Below are positions 23,564-31,448 of a stretch of DNA of 64,000 nucleotides, piece by piece. A model generated the notes under the pieces. The model was not told the origin of the DNA and did no database searches. It worked only from the letters and a program-made list of their open reading frames with translations. How positions within the stretch are numbered: position 1 is the stretch's first letter; each line of letters begins with the position of its first letter. The DNA is from Saxibacter everestensis (lineage in GTDB: Bacteria; Actinomycetota; Actinomycetes; Actinomycetales; Brevibacteriaceae): positions 2,590,550 through 2,654,549 of the forward strand of contig NZ_CP090958.1 of the NCBI RefSeq assembly GCF_025787225.1, read 5' to 3'. The position numbers and the translations under genes were made by a program.

Positions 23564-23640
23564 AAAAAGGCGCTCCGCGCAGATGCACGAAGCGCACATG
23601 TCCTCGTTTCCTGATCGGAGATCAGGACGAAAGAATGCTG
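23564..23640 (-). promoter_or_regulatory. rplJ leader with attenuator-like terminator (L10 leader)
   Basis: Upstream of rplJ on the minus strand, an 11-bp hairpin (23585-23595 with 23570-23580, loop of four, two G-U pairs) is followed by C and a U5 run (23568-23564): a complete intrinsic terminator before the gene. A second hairpin lies upstream (CCTGAT 23610-23615 with ATCAGG 23621-23626). Together they look like a ribosomal-protein leader where L10 binding or leader refolding controls read-through. No other gene lies in 23514-23823. Confidence 0.55.
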
Positions 23641-23823
23641 CTTGGTATCACCTGCGCAGGTCACCCCGTGTTCTGGGGATATTCTGTTGCTGGGACTGGC
23701 TCGGTTGAGATTGGCTCGGGTGAGTCAGCGCCACAACAACGACCGACGGTCTTGGGCAGGCTTCAGCATACGGGCATCGGGCGATTGAATGCAAAACGGC
23801 GACGCTGCTTGTGTCCGGCTACG

Positions 23824-23888
23824 GCCGCCGACTGACAGCTTAGGTGTCATATTTCAGCTTCGGAACGCCCCTAGCCTGTCAGTCGGCG
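23824..23888. repeat. 14-bp palindrome at the end of the DUF559 remnant
   Basis: Perfect inverted repeats lie at 23825-23838 and 23875-23888 (CCGCCGACTGACAG with CTGTCAGTCGGCGG, coordinates good to about one base) around roughly 36 bp. The inner ends can also pair (TAGG with CCTA). The right arm overlaps the last codons of the DUF559 remnant. Layout and loop size match the palindromes beside the intact DUF559 gene, although the arm sequences differ. Confidence 0.75.
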
Positions 23889-24060
23889 GGATTCGAGGGA
23901 TCGCCGCACCCGGTCCACCAGCTGACCCGGCCGGCTCAGCTGTTGATTGGTGACCCGGTGCACGATCCAACCGGCATCCCGGAGTGCTTCATAACGCTGT
24001 AGATCGAGTTCCCATTGTCGCCTGTCGGTGCGATGCTGGTCGCCCTCGTACGGCGTCGAA
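23871..24060 (-). pseudogene. Truncated DUF559 protein, C-terminal remnant
   Basis: The minus-strand frame ending at 23871 encodes YEGDQHRTDRRQWELDLQRY, then EALRDAGWIVHRVTNQQL and a basic tail ending ESRRLTG. This is the C-terminal third of a DUF559 protein. The (E/D)GDQH motif, the Arg-rich helix and the GW-I-V-RVT strand all line up with the intact protein at 9984-11000. Everything N-terminal to the GDQH region is missing; the frame upstream runs into the 3' end of the GNAT gene. It is a decayed copy, not an expressed gene as far as can be seen. Confidence 0.7.
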
Positions 24061-24102
24061 GATGTGGATAACGACACCGCGCCGCTGAGCGCCCCTACTC
24101 TG

Positions 24103-25260
24103 TCACCCGCTCTCCTGCAGCCGCTTCTGCCATTCGCCTTCAACGTCCTCCGGCCGGTATCCCTGGTCCAGATTGACCCTGAGCATGTATGAATTCCCCG
24201 CCGCATTCCAGGTGTGGATCCGCTTCAGCCCCGGATTCTCGGTCAGCACTCGAGCCAGGTTGACCGCCTTGACCAATTGGCCGAGCTTGTTCCCACGATG
24301 CCCCTTGATCACAAGCGTGTCGCCCTGAAACGCGAACTCGGTGCTGCGTGCGACGGTCTCGATGGCAGTGAACGCAGCCAGGAGCCCGCTCTGAACATGC
24401 AGCGCCGCGGTGACATAGGAAGTTCGGCCGAAAGCGAGTGTCCTATCCTCTTCGTCCCGGATCCGGGCGCCATCCCAGTCCTCTTCCTCAATTTCCAATC
24501 CAGCCATCGGTGCATCCGTCGACATCTTTTGCCGCAGTTTGGCGAACTGCTCCAGCCACTCGTCGGGACAGCGATTCTTCCAGGTGACCAGTTGATAGGT
24601 CTCCGGAACGTTCGCGCGCTGCTCGGCAGCACTGAGCAGGGCGGAATTGTGCTCCGAGTCGATCGGCGCGGGCAGCACGCTGTGCCGGCCGACTTGCTCA
24701 AGCTGGAAGCCATTCCTGACCGCAAATCGGGTCGGCGCGTCATCCGGGGGCACCCCGCCGATGCCCGTAGGGGGGCGAAGGATAGCTTCCGCCTCGAGGC
24801 CAGAGTCATCGTCACCGCGTGTGCTCGGCGCATCCCTGTGATCGCTCCAGGCCAGAATCGTCGTCCGGCCAGCATCGCGTGCCAGCTCCTCCGCTGCCGA
24901 ATAGAGCGCGGTTCCCACACCACGGCCGCGGCACTCCGGGCGGACGGCGACGTGAACCTCGGCAAGATGCAGATTGTCGTGTCGTGGCAGGTCGATCGAC
25001 GCCCAACCAAGCACGTCCTCGCGGCGCGGCGCGCCGGCCAGGCCGGCGACCGCGGCAAGCCTGATCTTTTTGTAGTATTTCTGACTGCGCAGCGAGACCA
25101 GGACTTCCTCCGCGGAGGGGCAGAGGTCGGTGTACCCACGCTCCTGCTTCGCGATCGCGAACTCGACATCGACACCGCCGTGGAATAGCTCCGCCTCGGG
25201 TGAGTCCAGTGATTCGGGTGGGGATATCTCCAGCACGCGTATTTCGGTTTGGCTCGTCAT
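24103..25260 (-). CDS. GNAT-family N-acetyltransferase, probably two-domain
   Basis: 385 residues from ATG 25260. The N-terminal half has a clear acetyl-CoA loop: AEVHVAVRPECRGRGVGTAL (about residues 98-117) with the R-G-x-G-x-G/A pattern, preceded by GWASIDLP. The C-terminal half has a second, weaker GNAT fold with KGHRGNKLGQLVKAVNLARV and NAAGNSYMLRVNLDQGY, as in MshD-like and other double-GNAT actinobacterial proteins. Substrate unknown. It is a lone gene, divergent from the DedA gene. Confidence 0.85.
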   Translation of the reverse strand: MTSQTEIRVLEISPPESLDSPEAELFHGGVDVEFAIAKQERGYTDLCPSAEEVLVSLRSQKYYKKIRLAAVAGLAGAPRREDVLGWASIDLPRHDNLHLAEVHVAVRPECRGRGVGTALYSAAEELARDAGRTTILAWSDHRDAPSTRGDDDSGLEAEAILRPPTGIGGVPPDDAPTRFAVRNGFQLEQVGRHSVLPAPIDSEHNSALLSAAEQRANVPETYQLVTWKNRCPDEWLEQFAKLRQKMSTDAPMAGLEIEEEDWDGARIRDEEDRTLAFGRTSYVTAALHVQSGLLAAFTAIETVARSTEFAFQGDTLVIKGHRGNKLGQLVKAVNLARVLTENPGLKRIHTWNAAGNSYMLRVNLDQGYRPEDVEGEWQKRLQESG

Positions 25261-25350
25261 ATGCCAACAGTTGCAGTCCGCTAATCGCGCCGCAAGCGAA
25301 TTTCAGGCAGTCCGATCGCGCCGAGCCAGGCATCGGTCGTTGGGCTGTTC

Positions 25351-25385
25351 CGCCCGGCGCACGGCGGGGATAGCCGTGCCGGGCG
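25351..25385. other. Stable hairpin in the GNAT-DedA divergent region
   Basis: CGCCCGGCGCACGGC (25351-25365) pairs with GCCGTGCCGGGCG (25373-25385) with one bulged base and a 7-base loop. It lies 100 bp upstream of the DedA start and 90 bp before the GNAT start. No U-run follows, so it is more likely a 5' leader structure or protein-binding site than a terminator. No gene is seen in 25261-25484. Confidence 0.4.
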
Positions 25386-25484
25386 CGGGGTACGGCAAAC
25401 GGTCACCGGAGTATAGTCAGGTTGGTTGTCTGCGTGTGTTTCCCCGCCTCGGCAACGACGCTCCCGGGCAGGAAAGGCTGGTCA

Positions 25485-26114
25485 ATGCAAGCGCTCACAG
25501 ATGTGGTTCTTAATGCCGCCGATTCGCTGTGGGTCTATCCGCTCAGCCTGCTTTTCGTTACGGTCTCCGCTCTGATCCCGCCGGTACCCAGCACTTCTCT
25601 CTTCGTTGGACTTGGCGCATTGTCAGCCGCCGCCGACGTTCCGTCCGCCTGGCTCCTTGCTGTCACCATGGCAGCTGGTTCACTGCTCGGGGATGTCATC
25701 TCGTTCTATCTGGCAAGCCGGTACGATCCCTCCGCCTGGCGATTGCTCCGTGGCAGGCGTCGGCAGGAAGCACTGGACAAGGCCAAGGAGCAGCTTGCCG
25801 AGCGAGCTCCGACGTACATCATCTCCTCACGCTTCATCCCGCTCGGCCGGCTCACCGTAAACGTCACAGCCGCAATGAGCGACATGCGCCGGGAACGGTT
25901 CCTGTTCTACTCGGCAGTCGCCGCAGTGTTCTGGGCCACGTATTCGGTTGGAATCGGTTCATTGGCCGGCGTCTGGTTTAAGCGGTATCCGGCGTTCGGA
26001 GTGCTGATCGCCGTCGCGATCTCGATCGTGCTCGGCTATGGCATCGGCAAGGCAGTCAGCTGGTATCTCGACCGTCATCAGGCTCGGCAGGCCGAGCGAC
26101 GCTCGGCGGCCTAG
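25485..26114 (+). CDS. DedA-family membrane protein
   Basis: 209 residues from ATG 25485, with AGGAAAGG upstream. DedA/SNARE-associated family: two re-entrant hydrophobic halves (LSLLFVTVSALIPPVPSTSL and SAWLLAVTMAAGSLLGDVIS), then SSRFIPLGRLTVN, which is the conserved R-F-x-P-x-x-R motif, and two C-terminal helices. Family members transport or flip undecaprenyl phosphate or phospholipids and support membrane-potential homeostasis; the specific substrate here is unknown. Confidence 0.88.
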   Translation: MQALTDVVLNAADSLWVYPLSLLFVTVSALIPPVPSTSLFVGLGALSAAADVPSAWLLAVTMAAGSLLGDVISFYLASRYDPSAWRLLRGRRRQEALDKAKEQLAERAPTYIISSRFIPLGRLTVNVTAAMSDMRRERFLFYSAVAAVFWATYSVGIGSLAGVWFKRYPAFGVLIAVAISIVLGYGIGKAVSWYLDRHQARQAERRSAA

Positions 26115-26211
26115 AGGCACCCGGACGCTGCCCGGCAGGCCAGCTGCCCGGCTGGTCAGCTGCCCGGCTCACCAAACACAGCGGCCGGTCAGCTGCTGCG
26201 CCAAAGACAAA

Positions 26212-26242
26212 AGGCCCATTCCCGCAGTGCGGGAACGGGCCT
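26212..26242 (-). terminator. rplKA terminator
   Basis: 14-bp stem with one G-U pair (26212-26225 with 26229-26242, loop AGT), 16 bp after the rplA stop. Flanking A-rich sequence at 26206-26212 gives a U-run on the minus strand. Confidence 0.85.
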
Positions 26243-26257
26243 CTTGCATCAGGCTGA

Positions 26258-26953
26258 TTATGCCTTGGTGGCGTTCGGGTCGACCGGAATGCCTGGACCA
26301 TTTGTCGTCGTAATGGTCGCCTTCTCAACGTAACGTCCCTTGGACGACGAGGGCTTGAGCCGCAGAACTTCTTCGATCGCCGCGTTGTAGTTCTCGACCA
26401 GCTTATCGAAGCCGAAGGACACCTTGCCCACGATGAAGTGCAGGTTCGAGTGCTTGTCGACGCGGAACTCGATCTTTCCGCCCTTGATGTCTGTAACCGC
26501 CTTGGCAACGTCCATCGTGACGGTTCCGGTCTTCGGGTTAGGCATCAGGCCACGAGGACCAAGTACCTTACCGAGGCGACCGACCTTGCCCATCAGGTCA
26601 GGCGTTGCGACGGCGGCGTCGAAGTCGGTGAAGCCACCGGCCACCTTCTCCAGCAGGTCGTCGGAACCGACGAAATCGGCACCTGCTGCCAATGCTGCTT
26701 CCGCACGGTCACCGGTTGCGAAAACCAGGACCCGGGCCGTCTTACCGGTACCGTTCGGAAGGTTGACGGTGCCTCGCACCATCTGGTCAGCCTTACGGGG
26801 ATCAACGCCGAGTCGAAGTGCCACCTCTACGGTGGAGTCAAACTTCGAGACCGCGGTCTCCTTGGCGAGTGCGAGAGCATCGCCTGGACTGTAAAAAGTA
26901 TCTGCCGAAACCTTCTCGGCGGCGGCTTTGTAAGCCTTGCTGCGCTGTGCCAT
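26258..26953 (-). CDS. rplA: 50S ribosomal protein L1
   Basis: 231 residues; L1-stalk protein that also represses its own operon in bacteria. It shows the family core ([48 protein letters not shown]). It follows rplK after an unusual 250-bp spacer made mostly of an 86-bp tandem duplication. Confidence 0.97.
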   Translation of the reverse strand: MAQRSKAYKAAAEKVSADTFYSPGDALALAKETAVSKFDSTVEVALRLGVDPRKADQMVRGTVNLPNGTGKTARVLVFATGDRAEAALAAGADFVGSDDLLEKVAGGFTDFDAAVATPDLMGKVGRLGKVLGPRGLMPNPKTGTVTMDVAKAVTDIKGGKIEFRVDKHSNLHFIVGKVSFGFDKLVENYNAAIEEVLRLKPSSSKGRYVEKATITTTNGPGIPVDPNATKA

Positions 26954-27024
26954 CTGCTTCGTTCTCCTTTGAGCAGTTGTGGTGCGGGCCGCTGCTCAGC
27001 CCTGCCACGTGTGTATAAGTCCGA

Positions 27025-27209
27025 CGACTTCTTAGTCAGAACCTTCGCCCGACCAAGGGCGCCGTTTCAGACTCCGCGAGAGCTCGTACCTCGTCCTCAC
27101 TTCGCCTTCACGACTTCTTAGTCAGAACCTTCGCCCGACCAAGGGCGCCGTTTCAGACTCCGCGAGAACTCGTACCTCGTCCTCACTTCGCCTTCACGAC
27201 TTCTTAGTC
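27025..27209. repeat. 86-bp tandem duplication in the rplK-rplA spacer
   Basis: Copy 1 at 27025-27110 and copy 2 at 27111-27196 have an exact 86-bp period and only one mismatch. A third partial copy (27197-27209) is the 3' end of rplK itself, including its TAA (27206-27204). So the segment starting at the rplK stop region has been duplicated downstream of the gene. Each unit contains GACTTCTTAGTC, a small dyad around a stop codon. It contains no recognisable gene or terminator. Confidence 0.9.
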
Positions 27210-27632
27210 GGTTGTGATGCCCATCGAGCGGGCGGTGCCTGCGATGATCTTGGACGCTGCCTCGATGTCGTTGGCGTTCAGATCTTCCATTTTCACCTGG
27301 GCGATTTCGCGAACCTGGTCAGCCGACAGTTTGCCGACCTTCGTGGTGTGCGGAGTGCCCGAACCCTTGGCGACGCCGGCTGCCTTCTTGATCAGCTCGG
27401 CGGCTGGAGGGGTCTTCGTGATGAAGGTGAAGGAGCGGTCTTCATAGACCGTGATCTCCACAGGAACTACGTTGCCGCGCTGCGACTCGGTAGCGGCGTT
27501 GTACGCCTTGCAGAACTCCATGATGTTGACGCCGTGCTGGCCCAGCGCGGGGCCGATCGGCGGCGCCGGGTTGGCAGCACCAGCCTGAATCTGGAGCTTG
27601 ATAAGGCCAGAGACCTTTTTCTTTGGGGGCAT
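27204..27632 (-). CDS. rplK: 50S ribosomal protein L11
   Basis: 142 residues, complete. GTPase-associated-centre protein; the N-terminal proline-rich helix ([20 protein letters not shown]) and the C-terminal RNA-binding domain ([17 protein letters not shown]) are intact. ATG 27632 lies 6-10 bp after AAGTAAGGAC. It is upstream of rplA and has its own leader of about 250 bp after the nusG terminator. Confidence 0.98.
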   Translation of the reverse strand: MPPKKKVSGLIKLQIQAGAANPAPPIGPALGQHGVNIMEFCKAYNAATESQRGNVVPVEITVYEDRSFTFITKTPPAAELIKKAAGVAKGSGTPHTTKVGKLSADQVREIAQVKMEDLNANDIEAASKIIAGTARSMGITTD

Positions 27633-27740
27633 TACGGGTCCTTACTTGACTAGGTAATTCCGTGGTTTCTTGCCCGGGCGCCACTATCGGCGGCGCTCCC
27701 CCACGGATGCTTTCCTTAAGCGTCGTAGTCTCAAGCAGCC

Positions 27741-27756
27741 ACCGGCGACGACCGGT
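27741..27756 (-). other. Hairpin in the rplK leader
   Basis: ACCGG and CCGGT (27741-27745, 27752-27756) can pair in the rplK leader. The 27633-27885 stretch contains no gene. It probably holds the rplK promoter (an AT-rich patch lies near 27800-27835) and possibly the L1-repression site, but I cannot assign either with confidence. Confidence 0.3.
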
Positions 27757-27885
27757 GCGAGCCTGCTCCTACGCTTTGAAGGCTGATCGCGCTTGGCAAA
27801 TCAACCAGCAAACTCAACTATTATTCCATGAATCCACGCCGGCCATGACCAACGCCCTCCTGCGTGACGTCAGCGCCGGCAAATG

Positions 27886-27920
27886 GCGACGCCGCAGACA
27901 GTGACTGCCTGCAGCGTCGC
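27886..27920 (-). terminator. Probable nusG terminator
   Basis: GCGACGCCGCAG (27886-27897) pairs with CTGCAGCGTCGC (27909-27920) with one mismatch, 24 bp after the nusG stop. The following U-run on the minus strand is weak (ATTTG). Confidence 0.6.
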
Positions 27921-27943
27921 ATCAGCGCGAATGACTTGTACTG

Positions 27944-28870
27944 CTAGATCTTTGAGACCTGGTTGAAGCCGAGTTCGACCGGAACGTCCCGCTCGAAGAT
28001 CGACAGCAAAACAACAAGTTTCTGTGTTTCGGCTTTGATCTCGGTGACTGTCGCTGGATGTCCTTCGAACGAGCCTTCCTTGACCAGCACCGATTCGCCA
28101 ACCTCGAACTCGACCTCGATGGCCTTGCCTGCGGTAGGGGTGCCTGCTTGCGCAGCAGCGGCCGCAGCCTTTTCTTCGAAGACCGGCGCCAGCATCGTGA
28201 ATACCTCATCGAGGCGCAGCGGTACCGGGTTGTAGGCATTGCCCACAAATCCTGTGACACCCGGCGTGTGCCGAACGGCGCCCCACGACTCATCGGTGAG
28301 GTCCATGCGAACCAGCACGTATCCCGGGATGCGAACCCTGCGGACCTGCTTGCGCTGGCCGTTCTTGATTTCCACGACGTCTTCCATCGGCACCTCGATC
28401 TGGAAGATGAAATCTTCCATGTTGAGGCTAACGACGCGATTCTCGAGGTTCGCCTTTACCCGGTTCTCGTAACCCGCGTAGGAGTGGATGACGTACCAGT
28501 CGCCCTCCTGCATCCGCAGCTCAGCCTTGAACTGTTCGGCGTCGTCGACCTCTTCACCATCGTCGCCTGCTGCCTCGGATTCATCGGCATCCGAAGCCTC
28601 GGATTCATCCGCTGCCTCAGTGTCGTCTGCCTCAGCGCTATCCGCTGCCTCAGCGTCGCCCGCCTCAGCGCTACCCGCTGCCTCAGCGTCGCCCGCTTCA
28701 GCGTCGTCGGCCGAGGTCTCGGCATCTGCCGATTCCTCGGTTGCCGCGACGGAAGCTACCACGTCATCGAGTTCAGCAGCGGCGGCATCGCCCTCGGTGC
28801 CAGCAGCATCGAACTCCTCGCCCGCGACCTGATCGCGGTTCTCGTTCGGATCGTGCGTTGGCTCCGACAC
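27944..28870 (-). CDS. nusG: Transcription antitermination factor NusG
   Basis: 308 residues, much longer than E. coli NusG (181). The extra length is an N-terminal acidic, Ala/Glu/Asp-rich, disordered tail of about 125 residues made of imperfect repeats ([20 protein letters not shown]). The conserved NGN domain follows ([20 protein letters not shown]), and the C-terminal KOW domain has [13 protein letters not shown]. Extended N-terminal tails are common in actinobacterial NusG, but this one is long. GTG start at 28870. secE lies just upstream, as usual. Confidence 0.95.
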   Translation of the reverse strand: MSEPTHDPNENRDQVAGEEFDAAGTEGDAAAAELDDVVASVAATEESADAETSADDAEAGDAEAAGSAEAGDAEAADSAEADDTEAADESEASDADESEAAGDDGEEVDDAEQFKAELRMQEGDWYVIHSYAGYENRVKANLENRVVSLNMEDFIFQIEVPMEDVVEIKNGQRKQVRRVRIPGYVLVRMDLTDESWGAVRHTPGVTGFVGNAYNPVPLRLDEVFTMLAPVFEEKAAAAAAQAGTPTAGKAIEVEFEVGESVLVKEGSFEGHPATVTEIKAETQKLVVLLSIFERDVPVELGFNQVSKI

Positions 28871-28930
28871 GTGCTGTCCTGCTTTCTGTAGTGATTGGGT
28901 GGGCTGCGCCCATGGACGTTTAAGTCCGTA

Positions 28931-29221
28931 TTACCAGAGTGGCCACAGTGGTGTGCCGGCGAAGACAAACGCTGCCAGTTTGCCGAATACAAAGTCGAGC
29001 ACCGTCACGATCAGCATCATGATGATCACGAAACTCAGCACGACGAGCGTCATGTTGATGAGTTCCTTGCGGGTCGGCCGAACGACCTTCTTCAGCTCGC
29101 CAACCACCTCGCGCAGGAAGCGCAAGATACGCGCAAACACGTTGCGCTTCTTCGCAGCCGATTTTCTAGCGCCCGACTTACCGCCGGAGCTGTCAGCTGC
29201 CTTGGTTGGCGTATCTGCCAC
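28931..29221 (-). CDS. secE: Preprotein translocase subunit SecE
   Basis: 96 residues with a GTG start at 29221. A basic N-terminus, the amphipathic helix ILRFLREVVGELKKVVRPTR and one transmembrane helix (MTLVVLSFVIIMMLIVTVL) are the single-TM SecE form. It is co-oriented with tRNA-Trp upstream and nusG downstream, the conserved trnW-secE-nusG order. Confidence 0.96.
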   Translation of the reverse strand: MADTPTKAADSSGGKSGARKSAAKKRNVFARILRFLREVVGELKKVVRPTRKELINMTLVVLSFVIIMMLIVTVLDFVFGKLAAFVFAGTPLWPLW

Positions 29222-29323
29222 AAGTCCTCACTCGGTCATCGTTTGGTCATTGCCGTATTGATCGCACCAAAATAGCTATATGTGTTCTGCCGTATTGAAA
29301 TAGCGGCAACTCTTGCCTACGAG

Positions 29324-29396
29324 CAGGGTAGACAGGGCTCGAACCTGCAACCTGCGGTTTTGGAGACCGCTGCGCTACCAATTGCGCCACTACCCT
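29324..29396 (-). tRNA. tRNA-Trp (CCA)
   Basis: 73 nt, acceptor AGGGTAG paired with CTACCCT, discriminator G, T-loop GGTTCGAGCCC and anticodon loop CTCCAAA, giving anticodon CCA. The CCA tail is not encoded. It lies directly upstream of secE. Confidence 0.96.
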
Positions 29397-29520
29397 TCGA
29401 TGCTTCAACCCTACCGTGGCAACGGTACGTGTACCGCGTGCCACTGACAGTAAGGTTTTACCACCGACAGATGAGTCTACTGATCTTTGCCCTGCCAGTA
29501 AAACCAGCCCGAGCCGGTTC

Positions 29521-29585
29521 CGCTCCCCACCACGTAGTCAGGCATGGAAGAGGGCCGCTCCCCACCGCATAGTCAGGCATGGAAG
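29521..29585. repeat. Two 30-bp direct repeats next to the phosphoesterase 3' end
   Basis: 29521-29550 and 29556-29585 match at 28 of 30 bases, with a 35-bp period. The second copy ends 7 bp from the phosphoesterase stop codon. The stop region itself forms a GGCGGCGG/CCGCCGCC hairpin (about 29586-29605) that probably terminates that gene. Nothing else is seen in 29397-29592. Confidence 0.75.
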
Positions 29586-29592
29586 GCGGCGG

Positions 29593-31377
29593 CTATCCGC
29601 CGCCCTCAGGGCTGCCGGATTCCGGCATTGCACCCTCGACTTCGGCCGCCGATGGCTTTGGAATCGGCATCGGCGTCCATTGCCCGACTGTCACCTCCCG
29701 GTCCGGGGTGACTGTGACGATTTGGTAATCCACTGCCCGGCCAGTCTCGCTGTCGAAGCGGAACAGCGTCATTTCGGCATTCATCCGCAATGGTCCCGGC
29801 GTCAAGGCGTTGGCCAATGCCCCGCCTGTCGTCGAATTGACGTAGCGAATTCCCTGCCCGTACTGTTCCGGCCCCAACCGGCGGTGCCAGTGCCCGGATA
29901 TCTGCAACGGCGCGCACCCCCGGTCGAGCGTGTCCGCTCCGGCGACGGGATCGTGGATCAACAACAGGTCGATCGACTCGCGGGAATCGCATGCCGTGTC
30001 GGCCAGGCGCCGGCTGAGCGTGCCGACCGTTTCCTTGCCTGTCGGCTTCGACCCCTCACCGAATACGGTTCGGCGCGGATCGTCGTCGCCGAGGATCCGG
30101 ATTCCCTGCACTTCCACGGGCTCACCGTCGAGTACTGTGACTCCCTCGTCGGCTTCCTGTGCGACGGTCTCCGCGGAGTCATGATTGCCCTTCACGAATA
30201 CCTTGTCCACACCCTTTGGCAGCGCCGAGGTCATCGAGTCGACGCAGTACGCCTCCGCCGGGGTACCCGTCATCGTGACATCTCCGGCGTCGATCACAGC
30301 GTCGACCCTCCTCGCCTCGGCCACCTTGCCGATCACTCGCGACATGCCGACATTGCAGTGCACGTCTGACACGACCAGGAACGTGACCACCTTGGCCGGA
30401 TCGATCTGCAGCGGCTGGGAGCCCTCCAGCGAGGGTTCTGCCTCCGATTCCGACGGGTCCGGCTTGGCCGATTCAGAAGCCCGCGCCTCCGCCGACGCTG
30501 AGGCCGATGACGATGGGCCCTCCGGCGCGTCCGGATCGACGATGCTGACGCCATCGGGCAGGGCGAGCCTTCCGCTGGTCCCGGATTCGGCGCCAAGGAC
30601 CAGATTGAGGTTCTTCAGCGCATCGGAATAGAAGCTCTCGTTTTCTTTGTAGTAGTCGGCCACCAGGCCGCCTACCTGGTCGACGACGCTGCTGAGCCGA
30701 CCGGTCACCCGGGCGCCGGCGAGCGGGGTGCCGTCGAACAGCGGGTCGGCCTCAAACGACTCCGGTCGGGTCGGCGCGGCAACCGCCATCCCGATCAGCA
30801 GCGCCGATGCCAGCACTGTGGCACTGCCGGCGAACAGCACCGGGCGGGAACGGAAATATCCGACCAGTTCCGCCCTGCGCGAGCGACCCAGCGCAGCCCT
30901 TATCGCGATGATTACCGCGGCCAGCAATACGGTGCCGACGACAAGTCGTAGCAGGATATTCATCGTGAGCGCACGGGTTACCGCGTCGATCTGGGTTTGC
31001 GGTGAATTGAAGAATGTCGCATACGAGTCGACATCCCGCCCCAGATCGTCGATCGTGTTCGGCTTGCCGACCGCGGAGAGGCCGGCCGGGATTTCCTGCA
31101 CGTCGATCCGGACGCCGAGCGGGGCCGGGATCTGCTTCATCGGCATCTCAATCGAGCCAAGCGGACCGAGGTCGACCGTGAACAGTCCATCCGTGGTCAG
31201 CGAGTAGCTGGCGTCATGTGGCCCAAAATTCTCAGTCACCTTTGCCGATGTCACGGCCCATGGCGCGACAATCAGCGCAAGCACCAAAAGTGTCACCGTG
31301 ATGGTGGCGATGCGACGCGGCCGCAACCATGCCGCAATACGTTCACGCTTGAAAAAATCCGGCCCGGGCAGCTGCAT
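29593..31377 (-). CDS. Membrane-anchored metallophosphoesterase
   Basis: 594 residues from ATG 31377 (GGAG nearby). Three hydrophobic segments: IATITVTLLVLALIVAPWAV near the N-terminus, ILLRLVVGTVLLAAVIIAI, and VLFAGSATVLASALLIGMAV. A Ser/Glu-rich linker leads to a calcineurin-like domain with all metal motifs: VSDVHCN, DAGDVTMTG, KGNHDS, and SGHWHR. The catalytic domain should face outside the membrane after the third helix. Substrate unknown. Transcribed divergently from the adenosine deaminase gene. Confidence 0.88.
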   Translation of the reverse strand: MQLPGPDFFKRERIAAWLRPRRIATITVTLLVLALIVAPWAVTSAKVTENFGPHDASYSLTTDGLFTVDLGPLGSIEMPMKQIPAPLGVRIDVQEIPAGLSAVGKPNTIDDLGRDVDSYATFFNSPQTQIDAVTRALTMNILLRLVVGTVLLAAVIIAIRAALGRSRRAELVGYFRSRPVLFAGSATVLASALLIGMAVAAPTRPESFEADPLFDGTPLAGARVTGRLSSVVDQVGGLVADYYKENESFYSDALKNLNLVLGAESGTSGRLALPDGVSIVDPDAPEGPSSSASASAEARASESAKPDPSESEAEPSLEGSQPLQIDPAKVVTFLVVSDVHCNVGMSRVIGKVAEARRVDAVIDAGDVTMTGTPAEAYCVDSMTSALPKGVDKVFVKGNHDSAETVAQEADEGVTVLDGEPVEVQGIRILGDDDPRRTVFGEGSKPTGKETVGTLSRRLADTACDSRESIDLLLIHDPVAGADTLDRGCAPLQISGHWHRRLGPEQYGQGIRYVNSTTGGALANALTPGPLRMNAEMTLFRFDSETGRAVDYQIVTVTPDREVTVGQWTPMPIPKPSAAEVEGAMPESGSPEGGG

Positions 31378-31448
31378 TACTACATTCTCCACTCCGCGGC
31401 ACACGGCTCGTCAAACCGGCAGGCGACGGGGATGACAGACTTTTGGCT

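Noticed and set aside
27025-27196. 86-bp repeats as tRNA or small RNA genes
   Set aside because: No cloverleaf, no promoter-terminator arrangement; the unit is explained as duplication of the rplK 3' end and spacer.
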